From Bacteroidales bacterium UBA5762 (GTDB lineage Bacteria > Bacteroidota > Bacteroidia > Bacteroidales > TTA-H9): a DNA stretch of 8,751 nt. The translations under genes and the position numbers were made by a program. The notes under the pieces were generated by a model that was not told where the DNA came from, did not search any database, and saw only the letters and a program-made list of their open reading frames with translations. This document shows, in pieces, positions 1-7,704 of this stretch. The stretch lies in NCBI GenBank assembly GCA_002418865.1, contig DIEY01000025.1, positions 3,544 through 12,294 on the forward strand, in the 5' to 3' direction. Each line of letters starts with the position of its first letter. The stretch's first letter is position 1.

Positions 1-753
1 TTGAGTACATGGATCATTACTGGAGATGGAGATTCTATGGCTATTGGCGGGAATCATTTCATCCATCTTATTCGCCGTAATATCGACGTTAATCTGTTAA
101 TGTTCAATAACCAAATTTATGGCCTTACTAAAGGTCAATATTCTCCTACCTCTCGCTTGGGTGCCATAACAAAAACTTCACCTTACGGTACTATAGAACA
201 TCCATTCACTCCAGGCGAGCTCGTTTTGGGAGCTCAGGGAACATTTTTTGCCCGCGGAATTGACGTATTGCCAAAACTTCTCACCGACATCATGTTCGAG
301 GCTGCTCGCCATGACGGAACTTCGGTAGTAGAAGTTCTTCAAAACTGCGTAATATTTAATGATGGCGCATTCGATTATATTACTAACCGTGAATATCGCG
401 ATGATAGAACCATTTTGCTCGAGCATGGCAAACCTATGCTATTTGGGAAAAATAAGGACAAAGGCTTGAGATGGAATGTCAATAGTCTAGAGATAATTAC
501 TCTGGGTGAAAATGGAATGGGAATCAACGATGTTTTAGTACACGATGCTCATAATCCTGACCCAGGCTTGCATCTGAGCTTAGCTAAGATGAACTGGCCT
601 GATTTTCCCGTGGCTTTGGGAGTTATTAGAGCTGCTAAATTCCCTACCTATGACGACCTCATGGAAGAACAGATCCAAAAGATTAAAGAACAAAGCAAAA
701 TCAAGTGTATGGACGATCTTTTAAATAGCGGCGATACTTGGGAAGTCGAATAA
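1..753 (+). CDS. korB: 2-oxoacid:ferredoxin oxidoreductase, beta subunit (5'-truncated by window edge)
   Basis: This is the thiamine-diphosphate (TPP)-binding beta subunit of a 2-oxoacid:ferredoxin oxidoreductase, most like the 2-oxoglutarate enzyme. That cytoplasmic complex decarboxylates a 2-oxoacid to the acyl-CoA and reduces ferredoxin. The visible 250 residues begin inside the TPP/Mg site: GDGD at residues 8-11, GGNH at 16-19, and NNQIYGLTKGQYSPTS from residue 36, which is the KorB signature. A further family block, ending in QNCVIFNDGAFD, lies near residues 114-125. About 90 N-terminal residues, including the expected WCPGCG cysteine motif, lie upstream of the window. The in-frame TTG at base 1 is therefore not a credible start. 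An alpha subunit (korA) is expected just upstream but cannot be seen. The stop codon is 29 bases before glyA on the same strand, so cotranscription is likely. The substrate (2-oxoglutarate, pyruvate or another 2-oxoacid) is inferred from similarity only. Confidence 0.9.
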   Translation: MSTWIITGDGDSMAIGGNHFIHLIRRNIDVNLLMFNNQIYGLTKGQYSPTSRLGAITKTSPYGTIEHPFTPGELVLGAQGTFFARGIDVLPKLLTDIMFEAARHDGTSVVEVLQNCVIFNDGAFDYITNREYRDDRTILLEHGKPMLFGKNKDKGLRWNVNSLEIITLGENGMGINDVLVHDAHNPDPGLHLSLAKMNWPDFPVALGVIRAAKFPTYDDLMEEQIQKIKEQSKIKCMDDLLNSGDTWEVE

Positions 754-782
754 ACATCATAACAATTCTAAATGATTTTATA

Positions 783-2063
783 ATGATAAGAGACATTCAG
801 GTTTTCGATATTATTGAAAAGGAACGCCTTCGACAAACCGAAGGTATAGAATTGATTGCTTCAGAAAACTTTGTTAGTCAACAGGTTTTGGAAGCAATGG
901 GCTCTGTAATGACCAATAAATATGCAGAAGGCTATCCAGGCAAGCGCTACTATGGAGGTTGCCAGTTTGTTGATATGACCGAACAACTCGCTATTGACCG
1001 TGTAAAAGAACTTTTCGGAGCCGAGTATGCCAATGTTCAACCCCATAGCGGAGCTCAAGCCAACATGGCTGTTTTCTTGGCCTGCCTAAAACCCGGAGAC
1101 ACTTTCATGGGTTTAGATTTGGCTCACGGAGGCCATCTATCGCATGGTTCACCCGTTAATTCATCTGGCATCTTATATCACCCAGTGGCTTACAGAGTAG
1201 ATGAAGAAAGCGGCACTATCAATTATGACAAAATGGAAGAGCTGGCGCTGCTCGAAAAACCAAAACTCATTATTGCCGGAGCTTCGGCCTATTCACGCGA
1301 TTGGGATTTTGCACGAATGAGACAAATTGCCGATAAAATTGGAGCCATTCTCATGGCCGATATTGCTCATCCTGCTGGGCTCATTGCTCGTGGTTTACTT
1401 AATAACCCACTTCCTTATTGCCATATTATTACTTCCACCACACATAAAACCTTGCGTGGCCCTCGCGGAGGACTTATACTCATGGGGAAGGATTTCGAAA
1501 ATCCTTGGGGACAAAAAACACCAAAGGGAGAAATAAAAATGATGTCGCAAATTCTTGATTCTGCCGTTTTCCCTGGCGTGCAAGGCGGCCCACTCGAACA
1601 CATTATTGCTGCAAAAGCCGTGGCCTTTGGCGAAGCTCTTACTCCACAATACTTCGAATACATCAAGCAAGTGAAGAAAAATGCCGAAATCATGGCAAAA
1701 GCATTCATCGAAAAAGGCTATAAAGTGATTAGCGGTGGCACCGATAACCACCTCATGCTCATCGACCTTAGACCAAAATTCCCCGAAATTACAGGAAAAC
1801 AGGTCGAAAATACCCTCGTAAAAGCTCACATCACTCTGAATAAAAACATGGTCCCTTTCGATAGTCGTTCCCCTTTCCAAACCTCAGGCGTTAGAGTCGG
1901 AACACCTGCTATAACTACCCGCGGCCTCAAAGAAGAACACATGCCTTTGATTGTCGAAATGATAGACGAAGTCATTTCTCATATAAACGATGATTCCATC
2001 ATTAATAGCGTGGGCCAAAAAGTAAAAGATATGATGAGCGCCTATCCTTTATTCGCTTATTGA
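783..2063 (+). CDS. glyA: Serine hydroxymethyltransferase
   Basis: GlyA is a cytoplasmic PLP enzyme interconverting serine plus tetrahydrofolate with glycine plus 5,10-methylene-tetrahydrofolate, the main one-carbon source. The 426-residue product is full length for the family. It opens with the usual block ERLRQTEGIELIASENFVS and has NKYAEGYPGKRYYGG and QPHSGAQAN. The PLP-binding Lys222 sits in STTHKTLRGPRGG. Compared with E. coli, roughly a dozen extra residues lie between about 236 and 255, just before the DSAVFPG motif; from memory, this insertion is common in Bacteroidota. The start at 783 (ATG) was chosen over the in-frame TTG at 738 because the longer version overlaps korB and adds 15 non-conserved residues. 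There is no strong Shine-Dalgarno sequence, as is usual in this phylum. The gene lies 29 bases after korB and converges on the NifS-SelD gene; the 90 bases between them show no obvious terminator hairpin. The stop is TGA followed by TGT. Confidence 0.97.
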   Translation: MIRDIQVFDIIEKERLRQTEGIELIASENFVSQQVLEAMGSVMTNKYAEGYPGKRYYGGCQFVDMTEQLAIDRVKELFGAEYANVQPHSGAQANMAVFLACLKPGDTFMGLDLAHGGHLSHGSPVNSSGILYHPVAYRVDEESGTINYDKMEELALLEKPKLIIAGASAYSRDWDFARMRQIADKIGAILMADIAHPAGLIARGLLNNPLPYCHIITSTTHKTLRGPRGGLILMGKDFENPWGQKTPKGEIKMMSQILDSAVFPGVQGGPLEHIIAAKAVAFGEALTPQYFEYIKQVKKNAEIMAKAFIEKGYKVISGGTDNHLMLIDLRPKFPEITGKQVENTLVKAHITLNKNMVPFDSRSPFQTSGVRVGTPAITTRGLKEEHMPLIVEMIDEVISHINDDSIINSVGQKVKDMMSAYPLFAY

Positions 2064-2153
2064 TGTCTGAAATGAGGCAGTGTATTATGAGACTTAGAAG
2101 TTAGAATGAAACAATATGACTTTAAAATTAAAAGATAAATAAATTATTCCAGA

Positions 2154-4349
2154 TCAAATTATCTCTATTTTCCCACTATCAGTAAATTCTCCTACAAGAC
2201 TTGCTTCCAGAATGCCGGCTTCATGCAAAGCATCTAACAAATCTTGAGCTTTTTCACGGTGAATGGCCATTAATAATCCTCCATTGGTTTGAGCATCAGA
2301 ATAAATATACTGAAGTGCCAAAGAGATATTCTCAATAAAGACAACATCATTTTTTACAAATTCCAAATTTTCCTTCGAACCACCTGGAATTATTCCTGCC
2401 ATAGCCAATGTTTCGACTTCTGGCAATAGTGGTATGGTATTTCTTCTTAATCGTGCACCTAAATGATTGGGTTTACACATCTCAAGTAAATGCCCCAACA
2501 AGCCAAATCCTGTTACATCGGTACAGGCAGTTACAGGAAAGGAAATCATAATCTCTGCAGCCTTCTTATTTAAAGCAAGTAGGTTTTTAAGCAGGATTTC
2601 CTTGGTAGAAATACTCAAAAGCCCTTGTTTTAAAGCAGTTGATAAAATTCCTGTCCCTAATGGTTTGGTTAAAATGATTTGATCACCAGGTTTTGCTCCA
2701 TAGTTCCTTAAAATCTTATTAGGATGAATTATTCCTGTGACTGCCAATCCAAATTTGGGCTCAATGTCATCTATAGTATGTCCACCTGTTATAGGTATGC
2801 CGGCTTCGGCAGCCTTATCGGCAGCTCCTTTAAGAATATTCTCGAGCACTCTAAAGGGTAAGCGATTTGATGGGAAAGCTACTATGTTCAAGGCATACAG
2901 TGGTTTAGCACCCATGGCATAAATATCACTCAACGAATTAGCTGCAGCTATAGCCCCAAACTCATAAGGATTGTCAACAATAGGAGTAAAAAAATCGAGA
3001 GTGCTTACTATAGCCAAACTTTCATCTATTTTAAATACACAGGCATCATCAGAAGTTTCATAACCTACTAATAGATTGGGCGTAGAAAAAGCCAGTGGAA
3101 TCTTTTTGATTACTTCTTCCAAAACTGCAGGACGCAACTTACAGGCACAGCCTAAACCTTGTGTGTATTGGGTCAACTTTATATCAACATTTTCAGTAAA
3201 TGACAAAGAAGATTCTTCTCCTCGCATACGTTTAACGGCCAAAACAATTTCTTCAACGGCACGGTCAACTTCTTCCTCTGTGGTTTTTCTCCCAACCGAA
3301 AATCGTAAAGCACTCGTAATATATTCGAAGGCAAGATTCATGGCCTTTAATACATGGCTGGTCTGTTGTTGTTGAGAATGACAGGCAGCACCTGTAGAAA
3401 TGGCAATATCGCTCAATTCAGAAATCAAAGCATTGGCTTCAATCCCAGCTATACTTATATTTAAGGTATTAGGAAGCCTAAGTTCGGGATGCCCATTTAG
3501 TTTAATCCCTTCAATCCCTTTGAATAAACCAGCTTCTAAACGATCTCTCATCCATTTCAAATGAACACTGTCATCTTCAAGCCTTTCTTCTACTAACTTG
3601 CTAGCTCTCCCTATACCAGCAATATATATCACATTTTCCGTCCCAGGTCTCCACCCAAATTCTTGTGATGCTCCATGTAAAATTTTTTCCAGCTTTACTC
3701 CTCTCCTAATGTATAAAGCCCCAATCCCTTTTGGAGCATAAAACTTATGACCTGCTACTGACAATAAATCAGCCCAAAAATCATTTACCTTAACTGGAAC
3801 TTTCCCAATGCTTTGAGCAGCATCTACATGAAACAAAATTCCAAGTTGCTTTGCTAACCTTCCGATTTCATTTATGGGTTGCAGACTACCCGTTTCATTG
3901 TTGGAATGCATGATACTCACAAGTATAGTTTTTTCATCCACAGCAGCTTTGAAAGCATCCACATTCACTCGTCCATATTCATCTACAGGCAAATATGTAA
4001 TTCTGAATCCTTGCGTTTCGAGCCAATGGCAGACTTCGAGCACTGATGGATGCTCGATGCAGGAAGTAATAATATGATTCCCCTTAGAACGATTGGCTAA
4101 AGCTGCACCTTTAATAGCCATATTGTTCGACTCGGTTCCTCCACTAGTAAAAATTATTTCATCAGCATGGCATCCTAATAGTGATGCAACCTGAAGACGA
4201 GCTTCCTCAACAGCCAACCTGACTCTTTGGCCCATAAAATGAGAACTGGATGGGTTTCCAAAGTGCTCTCCCATAAAAGGCTTCATTGCTTCTATCACTT
4301 CGTCGGCTAAAGGCGTTGTTGCATTATAATCTAAATATATTAGAGACAT
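2154..4349 (-). CDS. selD: Fused NifS/selenocysteine lyase-like enzyme and selenophosphate synthetase (SelD)
   Basis: A single 731-residue protein with two complete enzyme domains. Residues 1-375 are a class V aminotransferase-fold cysteine desulfurase or selenocysteine lyase. They contain YLDYNATTPL near the N-terminus, the TSGGTESNN turn, DAAQ (Asp176-Gln179), the PLP Lys202 in AGHKFYAPKG, and the catalytic Cys323 in STGAACHSQQQQTSHVL. The AACHS context recalls eukaryotic selenocysteine lyase more than IscS. A short linker (376-388) leads to SelD (389-731), which makes selenophosphate from selenide and ATP. SelD markers are LTQYTQGLGCACK, with Cys401 where E. coli has Cys17 and Lys404 at the Lys20 position, then TSDDACVF (432-439), DFFTPIVDNPYEFG, NSLSDIYAMGAKPL, GGHTIDDIEPKFG and GFGLLGH (614-620). 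Both domains keep their catalytic residues, so I infer direct selenium transfer from the lyase to the synthetase. ATG 4349 is preferred over the in-frame TTG at 4364, which adds only MSKKT. The gene stands alone and converges on glyA. Both active-site positions are Cys codons, so no selenocysteine is needed. Domain identity is secure; preference for selenocysteine over cysteine is inferred. Confidence 0.95.
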   Translation of the reverse strand: MSLIYLDYNATTPLADEVIEAMKPFMGEHFGNPSSSHFMGQRVRLAVEEARLQVASLLGCHADEIIFTSGGTESNNMAIKGAALANRSKGNHIITSCIEHPSVLEVCHWLETQGFRITYLPVDEYGRVNVDAFKAAVDEKTILVSIMHSNNETGSLQPINEIGRLAKQLGILFHVDAAQSIGKVPVKVNDFWADLLSVAGHKFYAPKGIGALYIRRGVKLEKILHGASQEFGWRPGTENVIYIAGIGRASKLVEERLEDDSVHLKWMRDRLEAGLFKGIEGIKLNGHPELRLPNTLNISIAGIEANALISELSDIAISTGAACHSQQQQTSHVLKAMNLAFEYITSALRFSVGRKTTEEEVDRAVEEIVLAVKRMRGEESSLSFTENVDIKLTQYTQGLGCACKLRPAVLEEVIKKIPLAFSTPNLLVGYETSDDACVFKIDESLAIVSTLDFFTPIVDNPYEFGAIAAANSLSDIYAMGAKPLYALNIVAFPSNRLPFRVLENILKGAADKAAEAGIPITGGHTIDDIEPKFGLAVTGIIHPNKILRNYGAKPGDQIILTKPLGTGILSTALKQGLLSISTKEILLKNLLALNKKAAEIMISFPVTACTDVTGFGLLGHLLEMCKPNHLGARLRRNTIPLLPEVETLAMAGIIPGGSKENLEFVKNDVVFIENISLALQYIYSDAQTNGGLLMAIHREKAQDLLDALHEAGILEASLVGEFTDSGKIEII

Positions 4350-4361
4350 GGTTTTTTTTGA

Positions 4362-4369
4362 CAAAATTA
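4362..4369 (-). promoter_or_regulatory. Candidate Bacteroidota -7 element for the NifS-SelD gene
   Basis: Read on the minus strand the bases are TAATTTTG, an exact match to the Bacteroidota -7 consensus TAnnTTTG. It ends only 12 bases before the ATG at 4349, so a transcript starting a few bases downstream would have almost no leader. No convincing TTTG at -33 was found at the usual spacing. In AT-rich DNA an 8-base match with two free positions can occur by chance. Confidence 0.35.
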
Positions 4370-4410
4370 GACAGACTCCAATATATTCTCTGTTAATGAA
4401 TAAATTATTT

Positions 4411-4418
4411 TATTTTTG
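4411..4418 (+). promoter_or_regulatory. Candidate Bacteroidota -7 element for the lipoprotein gene
   Basis: The bases TATTTTTG match the Bacteroidota -7 consensus TAnnTTTG exactly and lie about 60 bases upstream of the ATG at 4481. The implied leader is roughly 55 bases. The -33 region (around 4388-4394, TCTGTTA) matches TTTG poorly, so this is a candidate only. Together with the minus-strand element at 4362-4369 it makes the 4350-4480 gap a divergent promoter region. Confidence 0.35.
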
Positions 4419-4480
4419 CATTTTAAGCCTAAGAGGAATATCTATATCTATACTAATAAGTCTCGAATAATTTGTTAAAT

Positions 4481-5533
4481 ATGATGAAAAGTGGATGGAT
4501 TTTGGTAATTGCATTGATAATTACGGGATTGAGTGCTTGCGAAACCGACCTCGATGTAAATGCAGACTGGAAGGATATTACAATTGTTTACAGCATTCTC
4601 GACCCAGCTCAAAAAATACAATATGTGCGCATCAATAAGGCTTTCTTAGGCGAAGGAAACGCTTTGGAATATGCTCAAATACCCGATTCTATAAATTACG
4701 ATACTTCTTATATCAAAGCCCGTATAGATGAATATCGTAATGGTACAGTCGTTCAATCCATGAAGCTGAAACCCATATGGCTTCCTCGGGAAAATGATCC
4801 CACTAGCCCTTTCTATAATCCTGACTTTCCTTACATTCTGGTATATGCTGCTCAACCTCAAAATTATTTTAAAGTATCAGGAAATGATACAATATGGTTA
4901 AACCCTGATAGTGAGTATCATTTAGAAATATTCAACCTCCACTCGGGAGAAACTATCAAGTCATCCACCATTTTGGTGAAAGATTTCAACATCACTCGTC
5001 CCTTATATAACCCAAGTAAACCGTATCTGAAAATTCTGAATAATGATGGGCAAAACACCATAAAATGGAGAGCTGCCGTAAATGGCAGAAGATATCAGGT
5101 AATTTACAGATTTTATTATAAAGAAACTTCTTCCCCGGGCGATACCGTCATCAAGACAGTCGATTATCAGCTTGGTATTCTCAAAAGCCAATTTACTTCA
5201 GGAAATGAAGATATGGACATCAGTTTTCTGGGAAATTCCTTCTATAAATTTTTAGGTACATCCATACCTGCCAATTCCAACGTAAAAAGAATTGCTTATC
5301 AAATAGAACTGATTATTGCAGTAATTCCCGAAGAGTTCAACATATATTTGGAGGTAAACGAGCCCAGTTCGAGTATTGTTCAAGACAGGCCCGAGTATAC
5401 CAATATAGAGAATGGATATGGTTTATTTTCGAGTCGTTATGTAAAATCACGGCTATATTTCATAGATTCTGAAATGGCCGCTGCTATAAAGGCATATTTT
5501 AATTCCATTGACGGCAGCTTTATCATTCCATAA
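4481..5533 (+). CDS. Lipoprotein of unknown function, possibly DUF4249-like
   Basis: I do not recognise a specific function. The 350-residue product begins with a short basic N-terminus (MMKSG), a hydrophobic stretch (about residues 6-16) and the lipobox LSAC with Cys20, so it should be a lipid-anchored envelope protein cleaved by signal peptidase II. The acidic residues after the cysteine (CETDLD) resemble the surface-export signal reported for Bacteroidota lipoproteins, hinting at the outer membrane surface; that is inference. The mature part alternates hydrophobic and polar residues as in beta-sandwich proteins, with no catalytic motif I can name. Overall layout recalls the DUF4249 group of Bacteroidota lipoproteins, but I cannot confirm this. 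ATG 4481 is preferred over the TTG at 4472 because it gives a normal signal peptide; the ATG at 4484 is equally possible. The gene is divergent from the NifS-SelD gene and stands alone before dnaK. Confidence 0.8.
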   Translation: MMKSGWILVIALIITGLSACETDLDVNADWKDITIVYSILDPAQKIQYVRINKAFLGEGNALEYAQIPDSINYDTSYIKARIDEYRNGTVVQSMKLKPIWLPRENDPTSPFYNPDFPYILVYAAQPQNYFKVSGNDTIWLNPDSEYHLEIFNLHSGETIKSSTILVKDFNITRPLYNPSKPYLKILNNDGQNTIKWRAAVNGRRYQVIYRFYYKETSSPGDTVIKTVDYQLGILKSQFTSGNEDMDISFLGNSFYKFLGTSIPANSNVKRIAYQIELIIAVIPEEFNIYLEVNEPSSSIVQDRPEYTNIENGYGLFSSRYVKSRLYFIDSEMAAAIKAYFNSIDGSFIIP

Positions 5534-5567
5534 AATTATTTAGTTTATTTACACAAATTCAATAAAA

Positions 5568-5582
5568 CTGTCAGAATGGCAG
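5568..5582. promoter_or_regulatory. Operator-like imperfect palindrome upstream of dnaK
   Basis: The sequence CTGTCA-GAA-TGGCAG is an inverted repeat of 6-base arms matching at five of six positions around a 3-base spacer. It lies 35 bases after the lipoprotein stop and about 195 bases before the dnaK start. This geometry suits a dimeric DNA-binding protein. It does not resemble the CIRCE element (TTAGCACTC arms). A role in heat-shock control of dnaK is inferred from position only; it could equally act in the 3' region of the lipoprotein transcript. Confidence 0.3.
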
Positions 5583-5658
5583 CATAAGAGGATTTTTAGT
5601 TCTCCCTTGTTTAATACTTATAATCAATCGAATAAGAGATCATTCCGTTTAAAAATAG

Positions 5659-5672
5659 AAGCCTAAAGGCTT
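5659..5672. repeat. Short perfect hairpin in the dnaK upstream region
   Basis: AAGCC-TAAA-GGCTT forms a 5-base-pair stem with a 4-base loop, about 105 bases before the dnaK start. No T-run follows, so it is not a convincing terminator. It could be a weak structure in the dnaK 5' leader or chance. Confidence 0.25.
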
Positions 5673-5777
5673 TGTATGATTGTTTTTAATAGGAGCAAAA
5701 TTCTTTGGCATATAGATTGCGAATTCCATAACCGACTTAAAAGATAAATTTTACGAACTTTAAAATACGAAAAGAAA

Positions 5778-7673
5778 ATGAGCAAGATAATAGGGATAGA
5801 CCTTGGGACGACCAATTCATGTGTAGCCGTAATGGAAGGCAATGAGCCGGTAGTAATACCAAATAGTGAAGGGCATCGCACTACACCGTCGGTTGTCGCC
5901 TTTACGGAGAATGGTGAACGCAAGATTGGAGAACCGGCAAAACGTCAGGCTATTACCAATTCCAAAAGGACTGTTTTCTCCATAAAACGATTTATGGGCG
6001 AAACTTATGATCGAGTTTTGAAAGAAATTGACCGTGTACCTTATAAAGTTGTCAGAGGCGACAACAACATGCCTCGTATTGTCATCGACAACAGACAATA
6101 TTCTCCTCAAGAAATCTCAGCCATGATTCTCCAAAAAATGAAAAAAACGGCTGAAGATTATCTTGGACAAGAAGTTACAGAAGCTGTGATTACTGTACCA
6201 GCCTATTTTAGTGATTCACAACGTCAAGCTACCAAAGAAGCAGGAGAAATTGCAGGCTTAAAAGTAAGACGTATCATCAATGAACCAACTGCCGCAGCAT
6301 TGGCTTATGGCCTCGATAAAAAACATAAAGACCTGAAGGTAGCAGTTTACGACCTTGGAGGTGGGACTTTCGATATCTCGATACTTGAGCTGGGAGAAGG
6401 CGTCTTCGAAGTTAAATCAACTAACGGTGATACTCACTTGGGAGGTGACGATTTCGACCATGAAATCATCAATTGGTTAGCCGATGAATTCCAGAAAGAA
6501 GAAGGCATTGACCTGAGAAAAGATCCTATGGCTTTACAACGTTTGAAAGAAGCTGCTGAGAAAGCAAAAATCGAACTCTCAAGCTCTCTTGAAACCGAAA
6601 TCAATCTGCCTTATATTATGCCAGTGGATGGAATTCCCAAACATCTGGTTAAAAAATTGACACGTTCAAAACTCGAACAACTTATTGACCATTTGGTACA
6701 ACGCACTGTAGAACCTTGTCAAAAAGCTCTAAGAGATGCCGGCCTGAAACCATCCGATATTAATGAAGTGATCTTAGTAGGAGGTTCTACGCGTATTCCT
6801 ATGGTACAAAAACTGGTAGAAAATATCTTTGGAAGAACCCCTTCTAAAGGTGTTAACCCTGATGAAGTTGTAGCCGTAGGAGCAGCAATTCAGGGTGGAG
6901 TTCTTACAGGTGAAGTAAAAGATGTTTTGTTACTTGACGTTACTCCCCTTTCGCTTGGTATAGAAACACTGGGTGGAGTAATGACAAAATTGATAGAAGC
7001 CAATACTACTATTCCTACCAGAAAATCCGAGATATTCTCTACGGCTGCAGATAATCAAACCAGCGTCGAGATACATGTTTTGCAAGGCGAACGTCCATTA
7101 GCAAAAGATAATAAAACCATTGGTCGTTTCTTCCTCGACGGATTACCACCTGCGCCACGTGGCGTTCCACAAATCGAAGTAACTTTCGACATTGATGCAA
7201 ATGGCATTCTCAACGTTTCGGCTAAAGACAAGGCTACAGGCAAGTCGCAACAAATCCGCATCGAAGCTTCTACAGGACTCACCGACGAAGAAATTAAACG
7301 TATGAAAGCCGAAGCCGAAGCTAATGCCGAAGCCGACCGCAGAGCAAAAGAAGAAATAGAAAAGGTCAATCAGGCGGATAGCCTCATCTTTCAAACCGAA
7401 AAACAGTTGAAAGAATATGGCGATAAAATTCCCGCCGATAAAAAAGCCAATATCGAGAATGCCCTCAACGAACTGAAAGAAGCTCATAAACAACGTAATA
7501 TTGCAGCTATCGATTCGGCTATGGCTCGTATGAATCAGGCATGGCAAGCTGCAAGCGAAGAAATGTACAAAGCTACTCAACAGTCATCACAGCAAGAGCC
7601 TCATTATGGAAATGAGAATCAGGGGAAAAGTGATGGCCCAGTAGAAGACACCGATTTTGAGGAAGTGAAGTAA
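5778..7673 (+). CDS. dnaK: Chaperone protein DnaK (Hsp70)
   Basis: DnaK is the ATP-driven cytoplasmic Hsp70 chaperone that binds exposed hydrophobic peptides and works with DnaJ and GrpE. The 631-residue product is full length. The nucleotide-binding domain shows phosphate-1 motif IIGIDLGTTNSCVAVMEG at residues 4-21, the segment after KRFMG that is typical of Gram-negative DnaKs, phosphate-2 motif DLGGGTFD at 192-199, and adenosine motif VILVGGSTRIPMVQ. The conserved linker DVLLLD occupies 382-387, followed by the substrate-binding beta domain and an alpha-helical lid rich in Lys, Glu and Ala. The tail ends in DTDFEEVK, close to the acidic C-terminus of bacterial DnaKs. The ATG at 5778 gives a start in register with the family; only an A-rich AAAGAAA precedes it. 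There is no grpE or dnaJ next to it, so it is apparently monocistronic, ending at the hairpin at 7705-7741. A 7-of-8 match to the TAnnTTTG element (TAAATTTT) lies at 5745-5752, but no matching -33 box was seen. Confidence 0.98.
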   Translation: MSKIIGIDLGTTNSCVAVMEGNEPVVIPNSEGHRTTPSVVAFTENGERKIGEPAKRQAITNSKRTVFSIKRFMGETYDRVLKEIDRVPYKVVRGDNNMPRIVIDNRQYSPQEISAMILQKMKKTAEDYLGQEVTEAVITVPAYFSDSQRQATKEAGEIAGLKVRRIINEPTAAALAYGLDKKHKDLKVAVYDLGGGTFDISILELGEGVFEVKSTNGDTHLGGDDFDHEIINWLADEFQKEEGIDLRKDPMALQRLKEAAEKAKIELSSSLETEINLPYIMPVDGIPKHLVKKLTRSKLEQLIDHLVQRTVEPCQKALRDAGLKPSDINEVILVGGSTRIPMVQKLVENIFGRTPSKGVNPDEVVAVGAAIQGGVLTGEVKDVLLLDVTPLSLGIETLGGVMTKLIEANTTIPTRKSEIFSTAADNQTSVEIHVLQGERPLAKDNKTIGRFFLDGLPPAPRGVPQIEVTFDIDANGILNVSAKDKATGKSQQIRIEASTGLTDEEIKRMKAEAEANAEADRRAKEEIEKVNQADSLIFQTEKQLKEYGDKIPADKKANIENALNELKEAHKQRNIAAIDSAMARMNQAWQAASEEMYKATQQSSQQEPHYGNENQGKSDGPVEDTDFEEVK

Positions 7674-7704
7674 ACTCGAAAAACAAGAATTAATTTCTAT
7701 ATTC

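Noticed and set aside
738..782. Longer glyA start at TTG 738 overlapping korB
   Set aside because: The added 15 residues are not conserved in serine hydroxymethyltransferases, and the ATG at 783 gives the usual N-terminus.
1395..1880. Long minus-strand open frames inside glyA, and similar ones inside dnaK (7143-7580)
   Set aside because: They lie antisense to highly conserved coding sequence, and their translations show no family features.
2061..2078. Possible UGA readthrough at the end of glyA (TGA TGT CTG AAA TGA), prompted by the neighbouring selD
   Set aside because: The 426-residue GlyA already ends at the normal family length, the extension would be only four residues, and no SECIS-like hairpin is evident downstream.
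2064..2153. Possible bidirectional terminator between the convergent glyA and NifS-SelD genes
   Set aside because: I searched the 90 bases and found no stem of useful length with a following T-run.
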